Source: Bradyrhizobium sp. CCGB12 (GTDB lineage: Bacteria; Pseudomonadota; Alphaproteobacteria; Rhizobiales; Xanthobacteraceae). Taken from it: 64,000 nt of DNA. The notes under the pieces are model-generated. The model did not search any database, was not told where the DNA came from, and saw nothing but the letters and a program-made list of their open reading frames with translations. Location: contig NZ_JANADO010000001.1 in NCBI RefSeq assembly GCF_024199845.1, positions 868,001 through 932,000 of the forward strand, given 5' to 3'. A program made the translations under genes and the position numbers. This document shows, piece after piece, positions 24,119-32,617 of this stretch (positions within the stretch are counted from its first letter, which is position 1; each line of letters starts with the position of its first letter).

Positions 24119-24898
24119 GTGCGTGATGACGGGCTTGATCGCGCGATCGATGCCGCAGGCGGCATCGCTCGGCTTGCGCGCAAGATCGGCATCAGCCAGC
24201 CGTCCGTCTCGAACTGGACTCGCGTGCCCGCACAACGGGTGATTGCAGTCGAACTCGCCACCGGCGTTCCTCGCAACGACCTGCGGCCCGATCTCTACAG
24301 CGAACAAGCCGTCTCCCCAGAGCTCGTCGATCCCGTCGATGCGGCGCGTGCGCAGGAATACGCGCTGCTGGCAACGCTGCTGTCTGCTCCCCCGTCGAGA
24401 CGATTGCTCGACCGGCTTGCCGCATTGACTGGTGACGCAACGCCACTCGGGCGCGCGCATGTGACGCTCGCCGACGCCGCCTCGAGCGCCGTAGCAACAA
24501 AGATCGAGCGCGAATATTTCGATCTGTTCGTGGGGCTCGGTCGCGGCGAATTACTGCCTTACGCCTCTTATTATCTCACCGGCTTCCTCAACGAACGGCC
24601 ATTGTCGCGCCTGCGTGCGGACTTGGCGAGGCTCGGCATCGAGCGGATTGCCAACAATCCGGAGCCCGAGGATTCCGCCGCCATCCTCTGCGAGATCATG
24701 TCGGGCCTTGCCGACGGACACTTCGGCGTTTCGCCCGAGGCCCAGCGCGTCTTCTTCGAAAACCATGTGTCGCCCTGGATGGGGCGGCTATTCGCCGACA
24801 TCGAGAGCGCCGGGCACGCCCGCTTCTATCGGGCGGTCGGCGCGCTCGGTCGCACCTTCATCGGGATCGAGACGGAAGCATTCACATTCGCCAACTGA
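24119..24898 (+). CDS. Fusion of a Cro/CI-like HTH with a TorD-family chaperone
   Basis: A 259-residue protein from a GTG preceded by GGGAGG. Residues 1-60 form a YdaS/Cro-type HTH (LDRAIDAAGGIARLARKIGI, SQPSVSNWTRVPAQRVIAVE). Residues about 75-255 are a TorD/DmsD-type redox-enzyme maturation protein (EYFDLFVGLGRGELLPYASYYLTGF, then FFENHVSPWMGRLFADIE). TorD proteins bind the Tat leader and apo-form of molybdoenzymes until cofactor is inserted; the likely client is the alpha subunit two genes downstream. The HTH could link chaperone occupancy to transcription. Confidence 0.85.
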   Translation: MRDDGLDRAIDAAGGIARLARKIGISQPSVSNWTRVPAQRVIAVELATGVPRNDLRPDLYSEQAVSPELVDPVDAARAQEYALLATLLSAPPSRRLLDRLAALTGDATPLGRAHVTLADAASSAVATKIEREYFDLFVGLGRGELLPYASYYLTGFLNERPLSRLRADLARLGIERIANNPEPEDSAAILCEIMSGLADGHFGVSPEAQRVFFENHVSPWMGRLFADIESAGHARFYRAVGALGRTFIGIETEAFTFAN

Positions 24899-24927
24899 TC
24901 GACGCGCGTCGGTCCGGGAGAGATGCG

Positions 24928-25137
24928 ATGAGTGAAGAAACCAAAGCCAAGGTCGGACGCCGCGACTTCTTGCGCAAGGTCGGCATCGGCACGGTCGGCG
25001 CCGGCGCGACGCTCGCGACGCCGCTGGTCGGCTCCGCGCAGGCGGACAGCGAGAAGGACGATGAGAAGCGCAAGGCGCGCTACAAGGAAACCGACCACGT
25101 GAAGGCCTATTACCGCGTCAATCGCTATCCGGCTTGA
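24928..25137 (+). CDS. Small Tat-signal protein of the formate dehydrogenase operon
   Basis: A 69-residue protein with a twin-arginine leader (GRRDFLRKVGIGTVGAGATL) ending at a likely AQA cleavage site, and a short charged mature part ending in YRVNRYPA. Such small Tat proteins often precede formate dehydrogenase alpha subunits in proteobacteria; they may be accessory subunits that travel with the enzyme. It is followed within 14 bases by the alpha subunit start. Confidence 0.75.
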   Translation: MSEETKAKVGRRDFLRKVGIGTVGAGATLATPLVGSAQADSEKDDEKRKARYKETDHVKAYYRVNRYPA

Positions 25138-25151
25138 GAGGGAGGCCGCCC

Positions 25152-28094
25152 GTGCTCATCAAGCGAACATGCCAGCATTCCGATCGCCGCGGCTCCGTCG
25201 CGAATACCCTCGCAAGCCAGACCACCGGCCTCGATCGCCGCACCTTCCTGCGCCGGTCCGGTCTTGCGGGTGGCGCACTCGCGGCACTCGGCACCATGCC
25301 GGTTTCAGGCGTGCGCAAAGCGGAAGCGGCCGTGGCGGGTCCGCTGACCGCTGGCGCGACCGTCAGGAAAAGCATCTGTACGCATTGCTCGGTCGGATGC
25401 ACCGTGACCGCGGAGGTATTGAACGGGGTCTGGATCGGCCAGGAGCCGACCTGGGAGTCCCCCATCAATCGCGGGTCTCATTGCGCGAAGGGTGCTTCCG
25501 TGCGCGAACTGGTGCACAGCGAGCGGCGCCTGCGCTATCCGATGAAGCTCGTGAATGGCCAATGGACGCGCGTCTCCTGGGAGACTGCGATCAACGAGAT
25601 TGGCGACAAGATCCTCGAGGTTCGTGAAAAATCGGGGCCCGACTCCGTTTATTGGCTCGGCTCGGCCAAGATGACTAATGAAGGCTCTTATCTGTTCCGC
25701 AAGCTCGGGGCGTTCTGGGGCACCAATAACACCGACCATCAGGCACGCATCTGCCATTCGACCACCGTCACCGGCGTCGCCAATACCTGGGGCTACGGTG
25801 CGATGACCAACAGCTACAACGACATTCGCAATGCCAAGACCCAGATGATCATGGGTGGCAATCCGGCGGAGGCGCATCCAGTTTCGTTGCAGCACCTGCT
25901 CGAGGGCAAGGAACTGCAAAAGGCCAACTTCATCGTCATCGACCCGCGTTTGACGCGCACCGCGGCGCACGCGACGGAATATGTGCGGATGCGTCCGGGC
26001 ACCGACATTCCGGTGCTCTACGGCATCATGTGGCACATCCTTCAGAACGGCTGGGAGGACAAGGAATTCATCAAGCAGCGCGTCTACGGCTTCGACGATC
26101 TTCGCAAGGAAGTGGAGAAATGGAATCCGCAAGAGGTCGAGCGGGTCGCCGGCATTCCCGGCGAACAGCTCAAGCGGGTGGCCAAGATGTTCGCCACCGA
26201 GAAGCCGTCGACGCTGATCTGGGCCATGGGCCAGACCCAGAAGACCGTTGGCACCGCCAATGTGCGGGCGAGCTGCATCCTGCTGCTGATGACCGGCAAT
26301 GTCGGCGGACCGGGCATGGGCGCCAACATCTTCCGTGGCCACGATAACGTGCAGGGCGCGACCGATGTCGGGCTCGATATCGTGACGTTGCCGTTCTACT
26401 ACGGCCTCGCCGAGGGTGCCTGGAAGCACTGGTCACGAGTCTGGGAGGTTGACTACGAGTTCCTGAAGGCGCGCTTCGATTCCAAGCAGATCATGGAAAC
26501 TCCCGGCATTCCGCTGACCCGCTGGTTCGAGGCGGTGACGCTGCCGAAAGATCAAGTCGCTCAGAAGGACAACGTGCGGGCCGTGTTCGTTCAGGGACAC
26601 GCCAGCAACAGCATCACGCGCATTCCGGAGTCTCTCAAGGGCCTGAAGGCGCTGGACCTACTTGTCATTGCCGACCCGCATCCCACGACCTGGGCTTCGC
26701 TGGCGGTGGAGGCCGGCCGCAAGGATGGCATCTACATTCTTCCGGTGGCCACGCAATTCGAGTGCAAGGGATCTCGCGTCGCCTCGAACCGCTCGCTGCA
26801 ATGGGGCGAGCAGATCGTGAAGCCGATCTTCGAATCCAAGGACGATCTCGAGGTCATCTATCTCATGGCCAAGAAGCTCGGCTTCGCCGACCAGATGTTC
26901 AAGAAGATCAAGGTCGAGAACAACCTGCCTGAAGCAGAAGATGTGCTGCGCGAGATGAACCGCGGCAGCTGGTCGACCGGCTATTGCGGCCAGTCGCCGG
27001 AGCGGCTCAAGGCGCACATGAAGAACCAGGCGAAGTTCGACATGCTGACGATGCGCGCGCCCAAGGACGATCCCGAGGTCGGCGGCGATTATTACGGCCT
27101 GCCGTGGCCATGCTGGGGTTCGCCGGAAGTCCGGCATCCCGGCACCCCATTGCTCTATAACACCAATCTCGCGGTGATGGACGGCGGCGGCACGTTCCGG
27201 CCACGCTTTGGCGTCGAGCGCGAGGAGAAACTGCCGGACGGGACCACGCGCAAGGTCAGCATGCTGGCCGACAAATCGTATTCCAAGGATTCCGACATCC
27301 AGGACGGCTATCCCGAATTCACGCTGGCAAGCCTGAAGAAGTTGGGCTGGGACACCGATCTCACCGAAGCGGAGATGGCCACGATCATGAGGGTCAATCC
27401 GACTAATCCGGATTCGGTGTCGTGGTCGCTCGATCTCTCGGGGGGCATCCAGCGGGTCGCGCTCAAGCATGGCTGCGTGCCTTATGGCAATGGCAAGGCA
27501 CGCATGAACGCATTCGGCCTGCCTGATCCGATTCCGGTTCATCGCGAGCCGATCTACACGCCACGCGTCGACCTCGTCGAGAAATATCCGACGCTGCCCG
27601 ATGCCAAACAGTTTCGTATGCCCAATATCGGCTTCTCGGTGCAGAAGGCCGCGGTGGAGAGAGGGATTGCCAAGCAGTTCCCGCTGATCCTCTCCTCCGG
27701 CCGTTTGGTCGAGTATGAGGGCGGCGGCGAGGAGACGCGTACCAATCCGTGGCTTGCAGAACTGCAGCAGGACATGTTCATCGAGATCAATCCGGCCGAT
27801 GCCGCCGATCGCGGCGTCAAGGACGGCGGCTGGGTCTGGGTCACGGGCGCGGAGAACAGTTCCAGTGCGAGGATGAAGGCGCTCGTCACCGAGCGTGTTG
27901 GCAAGGGCGTCGCCTGGATGCCCTTCCATTTCGGCGGCTGGCTGGCAGGCAAGGATCTCCGCAGTGCCTACCCGAAGGGCACCGACCCGATCGTGCTTGG
28001 CGAAAGCGCCAACACGATCACTACGTACGGATACGACCCTGCGACGGGCATGCAAGAGCCCAAGGTCACTCTCTGCCAGATCGCGGCGGCATAA
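25152..28094 (+). CDS. fdhA: Formate dehydrogenase alpha subunit, Tat-exported molybdopterin enzyme
   Basis: A 980-residue catalytic subunit. The GTG at 25152 is chosen because GAGAGGGAGG lies just upstream. The Tat leader is LDRRTFLRRSGLAGGAL near residues 26-42. An N-terminal [4Fe-4S] site (CTHCSVGC, first Cys at residue 76, then CAKG) is followed by the bis-MGD domains. The catalytic position is Cys201-His202 in ARICHS, so it is a Cys enzyme, not selenocysteine. The C-terminal cofactor-binding domain includes FPLILSSGRLVEYEGGG. It oxidises formate to CO2, facing the periplasm, with electrons passing to the beta and gamma subunits. Confidence 0.95.
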   Translation: MLIKRTCQHSDRRGSVANTLASQTTGLDRRTFLRRSGLAGGALAALGTMPVSGVRKAEAAVAGPLTAGATVRKSICTHCSVGCTVTAEVLNGVWIGQEPTWESPINRGSHCAKGASVRELVHSERRLRYPMKLVNGQWTRVSWETAINEIGDKILEVREKSGPDSVYWLGSAKMTNEGSYLFRKLGAFWGTNNTDHQARICHSTTVTGVANTWGYGAMTNSYNDIRNAKTQMIMGGNPAEAHPVSLQHLLEGKELQKANFIVIDPRLTRTAAHATEYVRMRPGTDIPVLYGIMWHILQNGWEDKEFIKQRVYGFDDLRKEVEKWNPQEVERVAGIPGEQLKRVAKMFATEKPSTLIWAMGQTQKTVGTANVRASCILLLMTGNVGGPGMGANIFRGHDNVQGATDVGLDIVTLPFYYGLAEGAWKHWSRVWEVDYEFLKARFDSKQIMETPGIPLTRWFEAVTLPKDQVAQKDNVRAVFVQGHASNSITRIPESLKGLKALDLLVIADPHPTTWASLAVEAGRKDGIYILPVATQFECKGSRVASNRSLQWGEQIVKPIFESKDDLEVIYLMAKKLGFADQMFKKIKVENNLPEAEDVLREMNRGSWSTGYCGQSPERLKAHMKNQAKFDMLTMRAPKDDPEVGGDYYGLPWPCWGSPEVRHPGTPLLYNTNLAVMDGGGTFRPRFGVEREEKLPDGTTRKVSMLADKSYSKDSDIQDGYPEFTLASLKKLGWDTDLTEAEMATIMRVNPTNPDSVSWSLDLSGGIQRVALKHGCVPYGNGKARMNAFGLPDPIPVHREPIYTPRVDLVEKYPTLPDAKQFRMPNIGFSVQKAAVERGIAKQFPLILSSGRLVEYEGGGEETRTNPWLAELQQDMFIEINPADAADRGVKDGGWVWVTGAENSSSARMKALVTERVGKGVAWMPFHFGGWLAGKDLRSAYPKGTDPIVLGESANTITTYGYDPATGMQEPKVTLCQIAAA

Positions 28095-28106
28095 GGAGCA
28101 ACGACG

Positions 28107-28703
28107 ATGGCACGTATGAAGTTTCTCTGCGACGCCGATCGCTGCATCGAATGCAACGCCTGCGTCACCGCCTGCAAGAACGAGCACGAGGTGCCCTGGG
28201 GCATCAACCGGCGCCGCGTCGTCACCATCAATGACGGCAAGCCGGGCGAGCGCTCGATCTCGATGGCCTGCATGCACTGCACGGACGCGCCTTGTGCGGC
28301 GGTGTGCCCGGTAGACTGCTTCTACACCACCGCGGATGCCGTGGTGCTGCACTCCAAGGATCTCTGCATCGGCTGCGGTTATTGCTTCTACGCCTGTCCC
28401 TTCGGCGCGCCGCAATATCCGAAGGTTGGGAACTTCGGCTCGCGTGGCAAGATGGACAAATGCACCTATTGCGCTGGCGGCCCGGAGGCCGACGGCAGCA
28501 AGGAGGAATACGAGAAATACGGCGCGAATCGGCTGGCCGAAGGCAAGCTGCCGCTATGCGCCGAAATGTGCTCGACCAAGTCGTTGCTTGCGGGCGACGG
28601 CGAGATCATTGCCCAGATCTACAAGGAGCGCGTCATGAAGCGCGGCTACGGCTCCGGCGCGTGGGGCTGGAAGACCGCGTATCGTGAGGCGATCGAGTCC
28701 TGA
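28107..28703 (+). CDS. fdhB: Formate dehydrogenase beta (iron-sulfur) subunit
   Basis: A 198-residue ferredoxin-like subunit. Cys motifs in order are CIECNACVTACKNE, CMHCTDAPCAAVCPVDCF, CIGCGYCFYACPFG and CTYC...CAEMC, enough for four [4Fe-4S] clusters. It carries electrons from the alpha subunit to the membrane cytochrome. It has no own signal peptide, so it probably exports with the alpha subunit by the Tat system. GGAGCAACG precedes the ATG, 12 bases after the alpha stop. Confidence 0.95.
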   Translation: MARMKFLCDADRCIECNACVTACKNEHEVPWGINRRRVVTINDGKPGERSISMACMHCTDAPCAAVCPVDCFYTTADAVVLHSKDLCIGCGYCFYACPFGAPQYPKVGNFGSRGKMDKCTYCAGGPEADGSKEEYEKYGANRLAEGKLPLCAEMCSTKSLLAGDGEIIAQIYKERVMKRGYGSGAWGWKTAYREAIES

Positions 28704-28742
28704 AATGGGCAGCCGAAGGGCGCGCAACACCGGGAGGACGTG

Positions 28743-29744
28743 ATGGCGTCATTTGAAAGGATCATTCGCCTGGCTTTCGGCGCGTGCGCGCTGCTTCTTT
28801 TGGTCATGGCGGCGCCCGCAAGTGCTCAGCAGGTCAATCCGACCGCAAGTGCGGCCAAGGAGCAGCAGCTTCTGCAGGAGCTCAACCGGATCCAGGGGCG
28901 CGTCAGCATTCCCGACCAGCGGTCGGGCGTTCTCGAGCAGCCGCAGGGGCGGGAATGGCGGGAATTCCGCAACGTGACGCTGCGCTGGATTGGCGGCGTT
29001 GCCATCCTCGGCATGATCGCGGCCATCGTGATCTTCTATCTCACCGTCGGGATGGTACGCCTCGAAGCCGGACGGTCGGGCCGCACCATCGTGCGCTTCA
29101 ACACGTTTGAACGCTTCGTGCACTGGATGACCGCGACCTGCTTCATTGTCTTGGCCATTTCCGGGCTGAACATCACGTTCGGCCGGCCATTGCTGCTGCC
29201 GCTGATCGGCTTCGAAGCTTTCTCCGAATGGTCGCAATGGGCAAAGTACGCCCACATCTATCTGAGTTTCCCGTTCACCATCGGCGTCGTCCTGATCTTC
29301 CTGATGTGGATCGGCGGCAATATCCCGAACAAGGTGGATGTCGATTGGGCCAAGCGCGGCGGCGGCATGATCGGTCACGATCATCCGCCGGCCTATCGCT
29401 TCAATGCCGGGCAGAAGATGATCTACTGGATCGTCGTGATCGGTGGCGGCTTGGTTGCAGCCACGGGGTACGCGCTGATGTTCCCGTTCTATATGACCGG
29501 GATCGAGGGCATGCAGATGGCCCAGATCGTCCACTCCATTGTGGCCGTGCTGTTTGTCGCGGCGATGATCGGGCACATCTATATCGGCACCGTCGGAATG
29601 GAAGGTGCGTTCGAAGCGATGGGCTCAGGCGAGGTCGACGTCAACTGGGCGCGCGAACACCACAGCCTCTGGCTCGACGAGCAGATGGCGCGAACGGGAC
29701 CGAACGATGGACGGCCGCGCCCCGCAACCGCGGCGGCCGAGTAA
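28743..29744 (+). CDS. fdhC: Formate dehydrogenase gamma subunit (cytochrome b556)
   Basis: A 333-residue membrane subunit. It has an N-terminal signal (to about PASAQ), a periplasmic segment, then a helix at about 80-105 and the four-helix cytochrome b core. His candidates for the two b hemes are in FNTFERFVHWMT, AKYAHIYLSF, QIVHSIVAVL and IGHIYIGTVGME. It passes electrons to the quinone pool. The ATG at 28743 follows GGGAGGACGTG. Last gene of the structural set; an fdhD or fdhE homologue is not in the window. Confidence 0.93.
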   Translation: MASFERIIRLAFGACALLLLVMAAPASAQQVNPTASAAKEQQLLQELNRIQGRVSIPDQRSGVLEQPQGREWREFRNVTLRWIGGVAILGMIAAIVIFYLTVGMVRLEAGRSGRTIVRFNTFERFVHWMTATCFIVLAISGLNITFGRPLLLPLIGFEAFSEWSQWAKYAHIYLSFPFTIGVVLIFLMWIGGNIPNKVDVDWAKRGGGMIGHDHPPAYRFNAGQKMIYWIVVIGGGLVAATGYALMFPFYMTGIEGMQMAQIVHSIVAVLFVAAMIGHIYIGTVGMEGAFEAMGSGEVDVNWAREHHSLWLDEQMARTGPNDGRPRPATAAAE

Positions 29745-29775
29745 ACCGGGACAGCCTGAGAGCGGGCGGTGCGCC

Positions 29776-29979
29776 CTACTGAGCCGGCTCTTTCGCAAAC
29801 AGGACAGAGCGGTCCTGCATAGCCTGTTCGGGGAGTTTGCCCGCCTGAGCCGTCTGCAGTTCCTGGATGGATGGCATGCCACTCTGACCGAAATGGAACA
29901 GTGCGTGCGATCTGAACACATTCGTGGCCGCACCGGCGATAACAAGGGCTACAATGAGCGAGAGCATGAGGCGTTTCAT
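29776..29979 (-). CDS. Small exported protein of unknown function
   Basis: A 67-residue protein. The start at 29979 is chosen over the ATG two codons upstream because GGAGAT then has proper spacing. The signal segment is MKRLMLSLIVALVIAGAATN, then VFRSHALFHFGQSGMPSIQELQ. Similar short proteins containing FRSH and SIQEL motifs occur in Bradyrhizobium by my recollection. Convergent with the gamma subunit gene. Confidence 0.6.
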   Translation of the reverse strand: MKRLMLSLIVALVIAGAATNVFRSHALFHFGQSGMPSIQELQTAQAGKLPEQAMQDRSVLFAKEPAQ

Positions 29980-30277
29980 GCGCATCTCCGTCTGCCATTT
30001 CCACCCGACACGACGGATACACGTAGATTGTCTCGCGCGATGTGAGCTACTTCACAGCCAGCGGTTCCACAGCTGTTGAAGCAACCCGGCGGCAGATAGA
30101 CGCCGAATGCCGGCGTTAGCTCAGACCGGGCCTCAAAGTAGACTCTCAAGATTACTGCTTGATAAGAGAGCAGGGAGCACCGCTTTCGGCGCAAAGCGGA
30201 CGGGTTGGAAGCATCGCCCCAACATCAAAGCTCCGCAACACTGCGTTAGACGAACCGCGTCCGAAGGGTGCCGGGCC
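29980..30277. other. Intergenic region, nothing seen
   Basis: No credible gene on either strand. It contains a short near-palindrome around ACGCCGAATGCCGGCGT at about 30099 and leads into the second tRNA-associated repeat. Confidence 0.5.
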
Positions 30278-30414
30278 ATTCTGACAAAAAGAAAAGCCGT
30301 TGTGGGTTCAATGCAGGTTTGAAGGCGCGTTTGTCGGAATAGTGTTGATTGTTCGAACAAGTCATGCGCCTCTTAATCAGCGGGTCCCAGATTCGAGCCC
30401 TGGTGCGCCCATCA
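30278..30414. repeat. tRNA-associated repeat, copy 2
   Basis: Partner of 15325-15462 in the same orientation. The inverted pair ATTCTGACAAA (30278-30288) and TTTGTCGGAAT (ending about 30342) matches at 10 of 11 positions and frames a segment of about 65 bases, followed by the tRNA half. No terminator like that at 15482 follows. Confidence 0.7.
30370..30414 (+). pseudogene. 3' half of a tRNA-Lys(CTT) gene, second copy
   Basis: It runs from the anticodon loop CTCTTAA through TCAG, the T arm (CCAGATTCGAGCCCTGG, with one changed base) to TGCGCCC and ATCA instead of ACCA. It has no 5' half. More decayed than the copy at 15418. Confidence 0.7.
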
Positions 30415-30428
30415 ATTCTTGAAGCATC

Positions 30429-31187
30429 TCACACCCAGCCGCCGTCGACGATGTAGTGTTGAGCGGTGCAGGCGGAGGCCTCATCGGAGGCGAGGAAGAC
30501 GGTGAACTTCGCGACCTCGTCCGGCACCAGCCTGCGCTTCAGGCACTGTCGCTGCTGCAGTTCGATCTCGCCCGCCGGCGTCATCCATTTCTCGAGCTGC
30601 CGTTCGGTCATGATCCAGCCCGGCGCGATCGCGTTGACGCGGATGTTGTAGGGGCCGTAGTCGCGTGCCAATGAGCGCGTCAGGCCGATCACACCCGATT
30701 TGCTGGCGGTGTAGGCGGCCATGCCGCCTTGCCCCGCGATCCACGACACCGAGCCGAAATTGATGATGGCCCCGGCTTGCGCCGCCTTCATGTCCGGCAG
30801 CACCGCCTGCGACGCGAAGAATTGGTGCTTCAGATTTACAGCGACGCGGTCGTCCCAATATTCCGGCGTCATCTCCTCAGTGTTGTGCCGCTCGTCGTGC
30901 GCCGCGTTGTTGATCAGGATGTTGATCGCGCCATGCGCCTTACGTGCCTCCACGACGCCAGCGCGCAGCGCGGGGATGTCGGTCAGGTCGACGTGCTGGA
31001 AATGCGCAGCCAGTCCTTGATCCGACAGCTCGCGCGCGAGGCGCTGGCCCTCGTCGACCTTGATGTCGAAGAACACGACGTTGGATTTTTGCTCCGCGAA
31101 GCGCCTTACGATCGCAGCGCCAATTCCCGCTGCACCCCCGGTGACGAGCACGACCTTGCCGGCGAGGTCGGAATAGATGGCAGTCAT
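30429..31187 (-). CDS. SDR family sugar dehydrogenase, xylose dehydrogenase-like
   Basis: A 252-residue classical SDR. It has the cofactor motif TGGAAGIG (residues 16-23), NNAA near 92, the catalytic Ser in INFGSVSW, YTASK, and a C-terminal VPDEVAKFTVFLASDEASACT then YIVDGGW. The ends WDDRVAVNLKHQFF and QCLKRRLVPDE resemble NAD-dependent D-xylose 1-dehydrogenase (XylB of Caulobacter). It likely oxidises an aldose to its lactone. Divergent from the sugar ABC operon and probably part of the same locus. Confidence 0.85.
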   Translation of the reverse strand: MTAIYSDLAGKVVLVTGGAAGIGAAIVRRFAEQKSNVVFFDIKVDEGQRLARELSDQGLAAHFQHVDLTDIPALRAGVVEARKAHGAINILINNAAHDERHNTEEMTPEYWDDRVAVNLKHQFFASQAVLPDMKAAQAGAIINFGSVSWIAGQGGMAAYTASKSGVIGLTRSLARDYGPYNIRVNAIAPGWIMTERQLEKWMTPAGEIELQQRQCLKRRLVPDEVAKFTVFLASDEASACTAQHYIVDGGWV

Positions 31188-31355
31188 GGGGACCCTCTCA
31201 GTTTGTTGCGGGCGACGCGACGTGCCTCGCCCCGACTCTTTTCCAGAGCTTAGCCATTCCGTTCGTGAGGTGCATAGGTCAGAATTTTAGTTGCGTACCT
31301 CAAAAACTGAAGGCAGGATTGCAGCCAAAGAATAAGGACCGAGTGGGAGGATGTG

Positions 31356-32615
31356 ATGAGACTGCTCACCAAGCTGGGACTCGCCGCTGCCGCATGCCTG
31401 CTTTGGGCCAGTTCCGCGGCGGCCGACACGACCGTCAAATGGCTGCACATCGAAGCAAATCCGGCCCAGGTGAAGATCTGGGAGGAGGTCGCGCGCGCCT
31501 ATGAGGCGTCGCATCCGGGCGTCAAGGTCGAGATGCAGTTCCTCGAGAACGAGGCCTACAAGGCCAAGTTGCCAACCATCCTGCAATCCAAGGATCGGCC
31601 GAACATCATCTACAGCTGGGCCGGCGGCGTGCTGAAGACGCAGATCGAGGCCGGCGTCCTCGATGACATCACCGATTCTGTGAAGGGCTACAGCGACACC
31701 CTCACTCCGGCAGCGCTCGCTGCGTTCACGAGCAATGGCAAAGTTTACGGCCTGCCGACCGCGCTGTCGCAGGTCGGCTTCCTCTGCAACAAGGACCTAA
31801 TGGCCAAGGCCAAGGTCGATCCTGCCGCCATCAAGACGTGGGACGATCTGCTCGCCGCCGTGAGGACACTCAAGGCAGCAGGCGTGACGCCGATCGTGGT
31901 CGGCGGCGCTGACAAATGGCCGCTGCACTTCTACTGGACCCATCTCGCGGTCCGCATCGGCGGCAAGGCGGCGTTCGATGCGGCGTTGCGTGGCGAGAAT
32001 GGCGGCTTCGCCGGTGAGACCTTCCAGAAATCCGGCGAGCTGTTCAAGCAGCTCGTTGATCTGCAGCCGTTCCAGAACGGTTTCCTCGGCTTCAAGAACC
32101 CTCAGGCCGTCGGCTATTTCGGCGACGGCAAGGCCGCGATGACGCTCGCGATCAGCACAGTCTATCATTTGCAGCGCGCGCTCGCCGCAGACAAGGTCGG
32201 ATTGAGCGAAGACAAGATCTGCTGGTTCGATTTTCCGGTCGTCGCCGGCGGCAAGGGCGCGCCGACGGATACGCTTGGCGGCATCACCGGCTGGCTGATC
32301 ACCAAGGGCTCGCCGAAAGAGGCGGTCGATTTCCTGAAGTACTTCATCTCGAAGGATGTGCAGACGCGGCTTGCCGCGGGCAACTACATCATCCCCGTGG
32401 TGCAGGGCGCGGATGTCGGCCTCAACAACTCTTTCATGAAGCTGATAGCGGCCAATCTCGCGAAGTCGAACTACCACCAGAACTTCTATGACCAGAGCCT
32501 CGGCCCCTCGGTCGGTCGCGTCGTCAACGATGTCACGGCTGAGATCGCCGGTGGCAGCATGAGCCCGCAGGACGCTGCGAAAGCGATCGAAGCGGCGTGG
32601 AAGCAAGGCAACTGA
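31356..32615 (+). CDS. CUT1 sugar ABC transporter substrate-binding protein
   Basis: A 419-residue periplasmic binding protein with a signal peptide (MRLLTKLGLAAAACLLWASS, cleavage near AAA-DTT) and the MalE/UgpB fold (VKWLHIEANPAQVKIWEEVA, YGLPTALSQVGFLCNKDLM). It binds a sugar outside the membrane; the sugar is unknown. The ATG at 31356 follows GGGAGG. First gene of a transporter operon read away from the SDR. Confidence 0.9.
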   Translation: MRLLTKLGLAAAACLLWASSAAADTTVKWLHIEANPAQVKIWEEVARAYEASHPGVKVEMQFLENEAYKAKLPTILQSKDRPNIIYSWAGGVLKTQIEAGVLDDITDSVKGYSDTLTPAALAAFTSNGKVYGLPTALSQVGFLCNKDLMAKAKVDPAAIKTWDDLLAAVRTLKAAGVTPIVVGGADKWPLHFYWTHLAVRIGGKAAFDAALRGENGGFAGETFQKSGELFKQLVDLQPFQNGFLGFKNPQAVGYFGDGKAAMTLAISTVYHLQRALAADKVGLSEDKICWFDFPVVAGGKGAPTDTLGGITGWLITKGSPKEAVDFLKYFISKDVQTRLAAGNYIIPVVQGADVGLNNSFMKLIAANLAKSNYHQNFYDQSLGPSVGRVVNDVTAEIAGGSMSPQDAAKAIEAAWKQGN

Positions 32616-32617
32616 CG

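Noticed and set aside
25752..25754. Possible selenocysteine in formate dehydrogenase
   Set aside because: The catalytic codon is TGC (Cys), not TGA, so no recoding is needed.
26658..28415. 585-codon open frame antisense to the formate dehydrogenase alpha subunit
   Set aside because: Artifact of high-GC codon use; the sense strand has unambiguous iron-sulfur and molybdopterin motifs.
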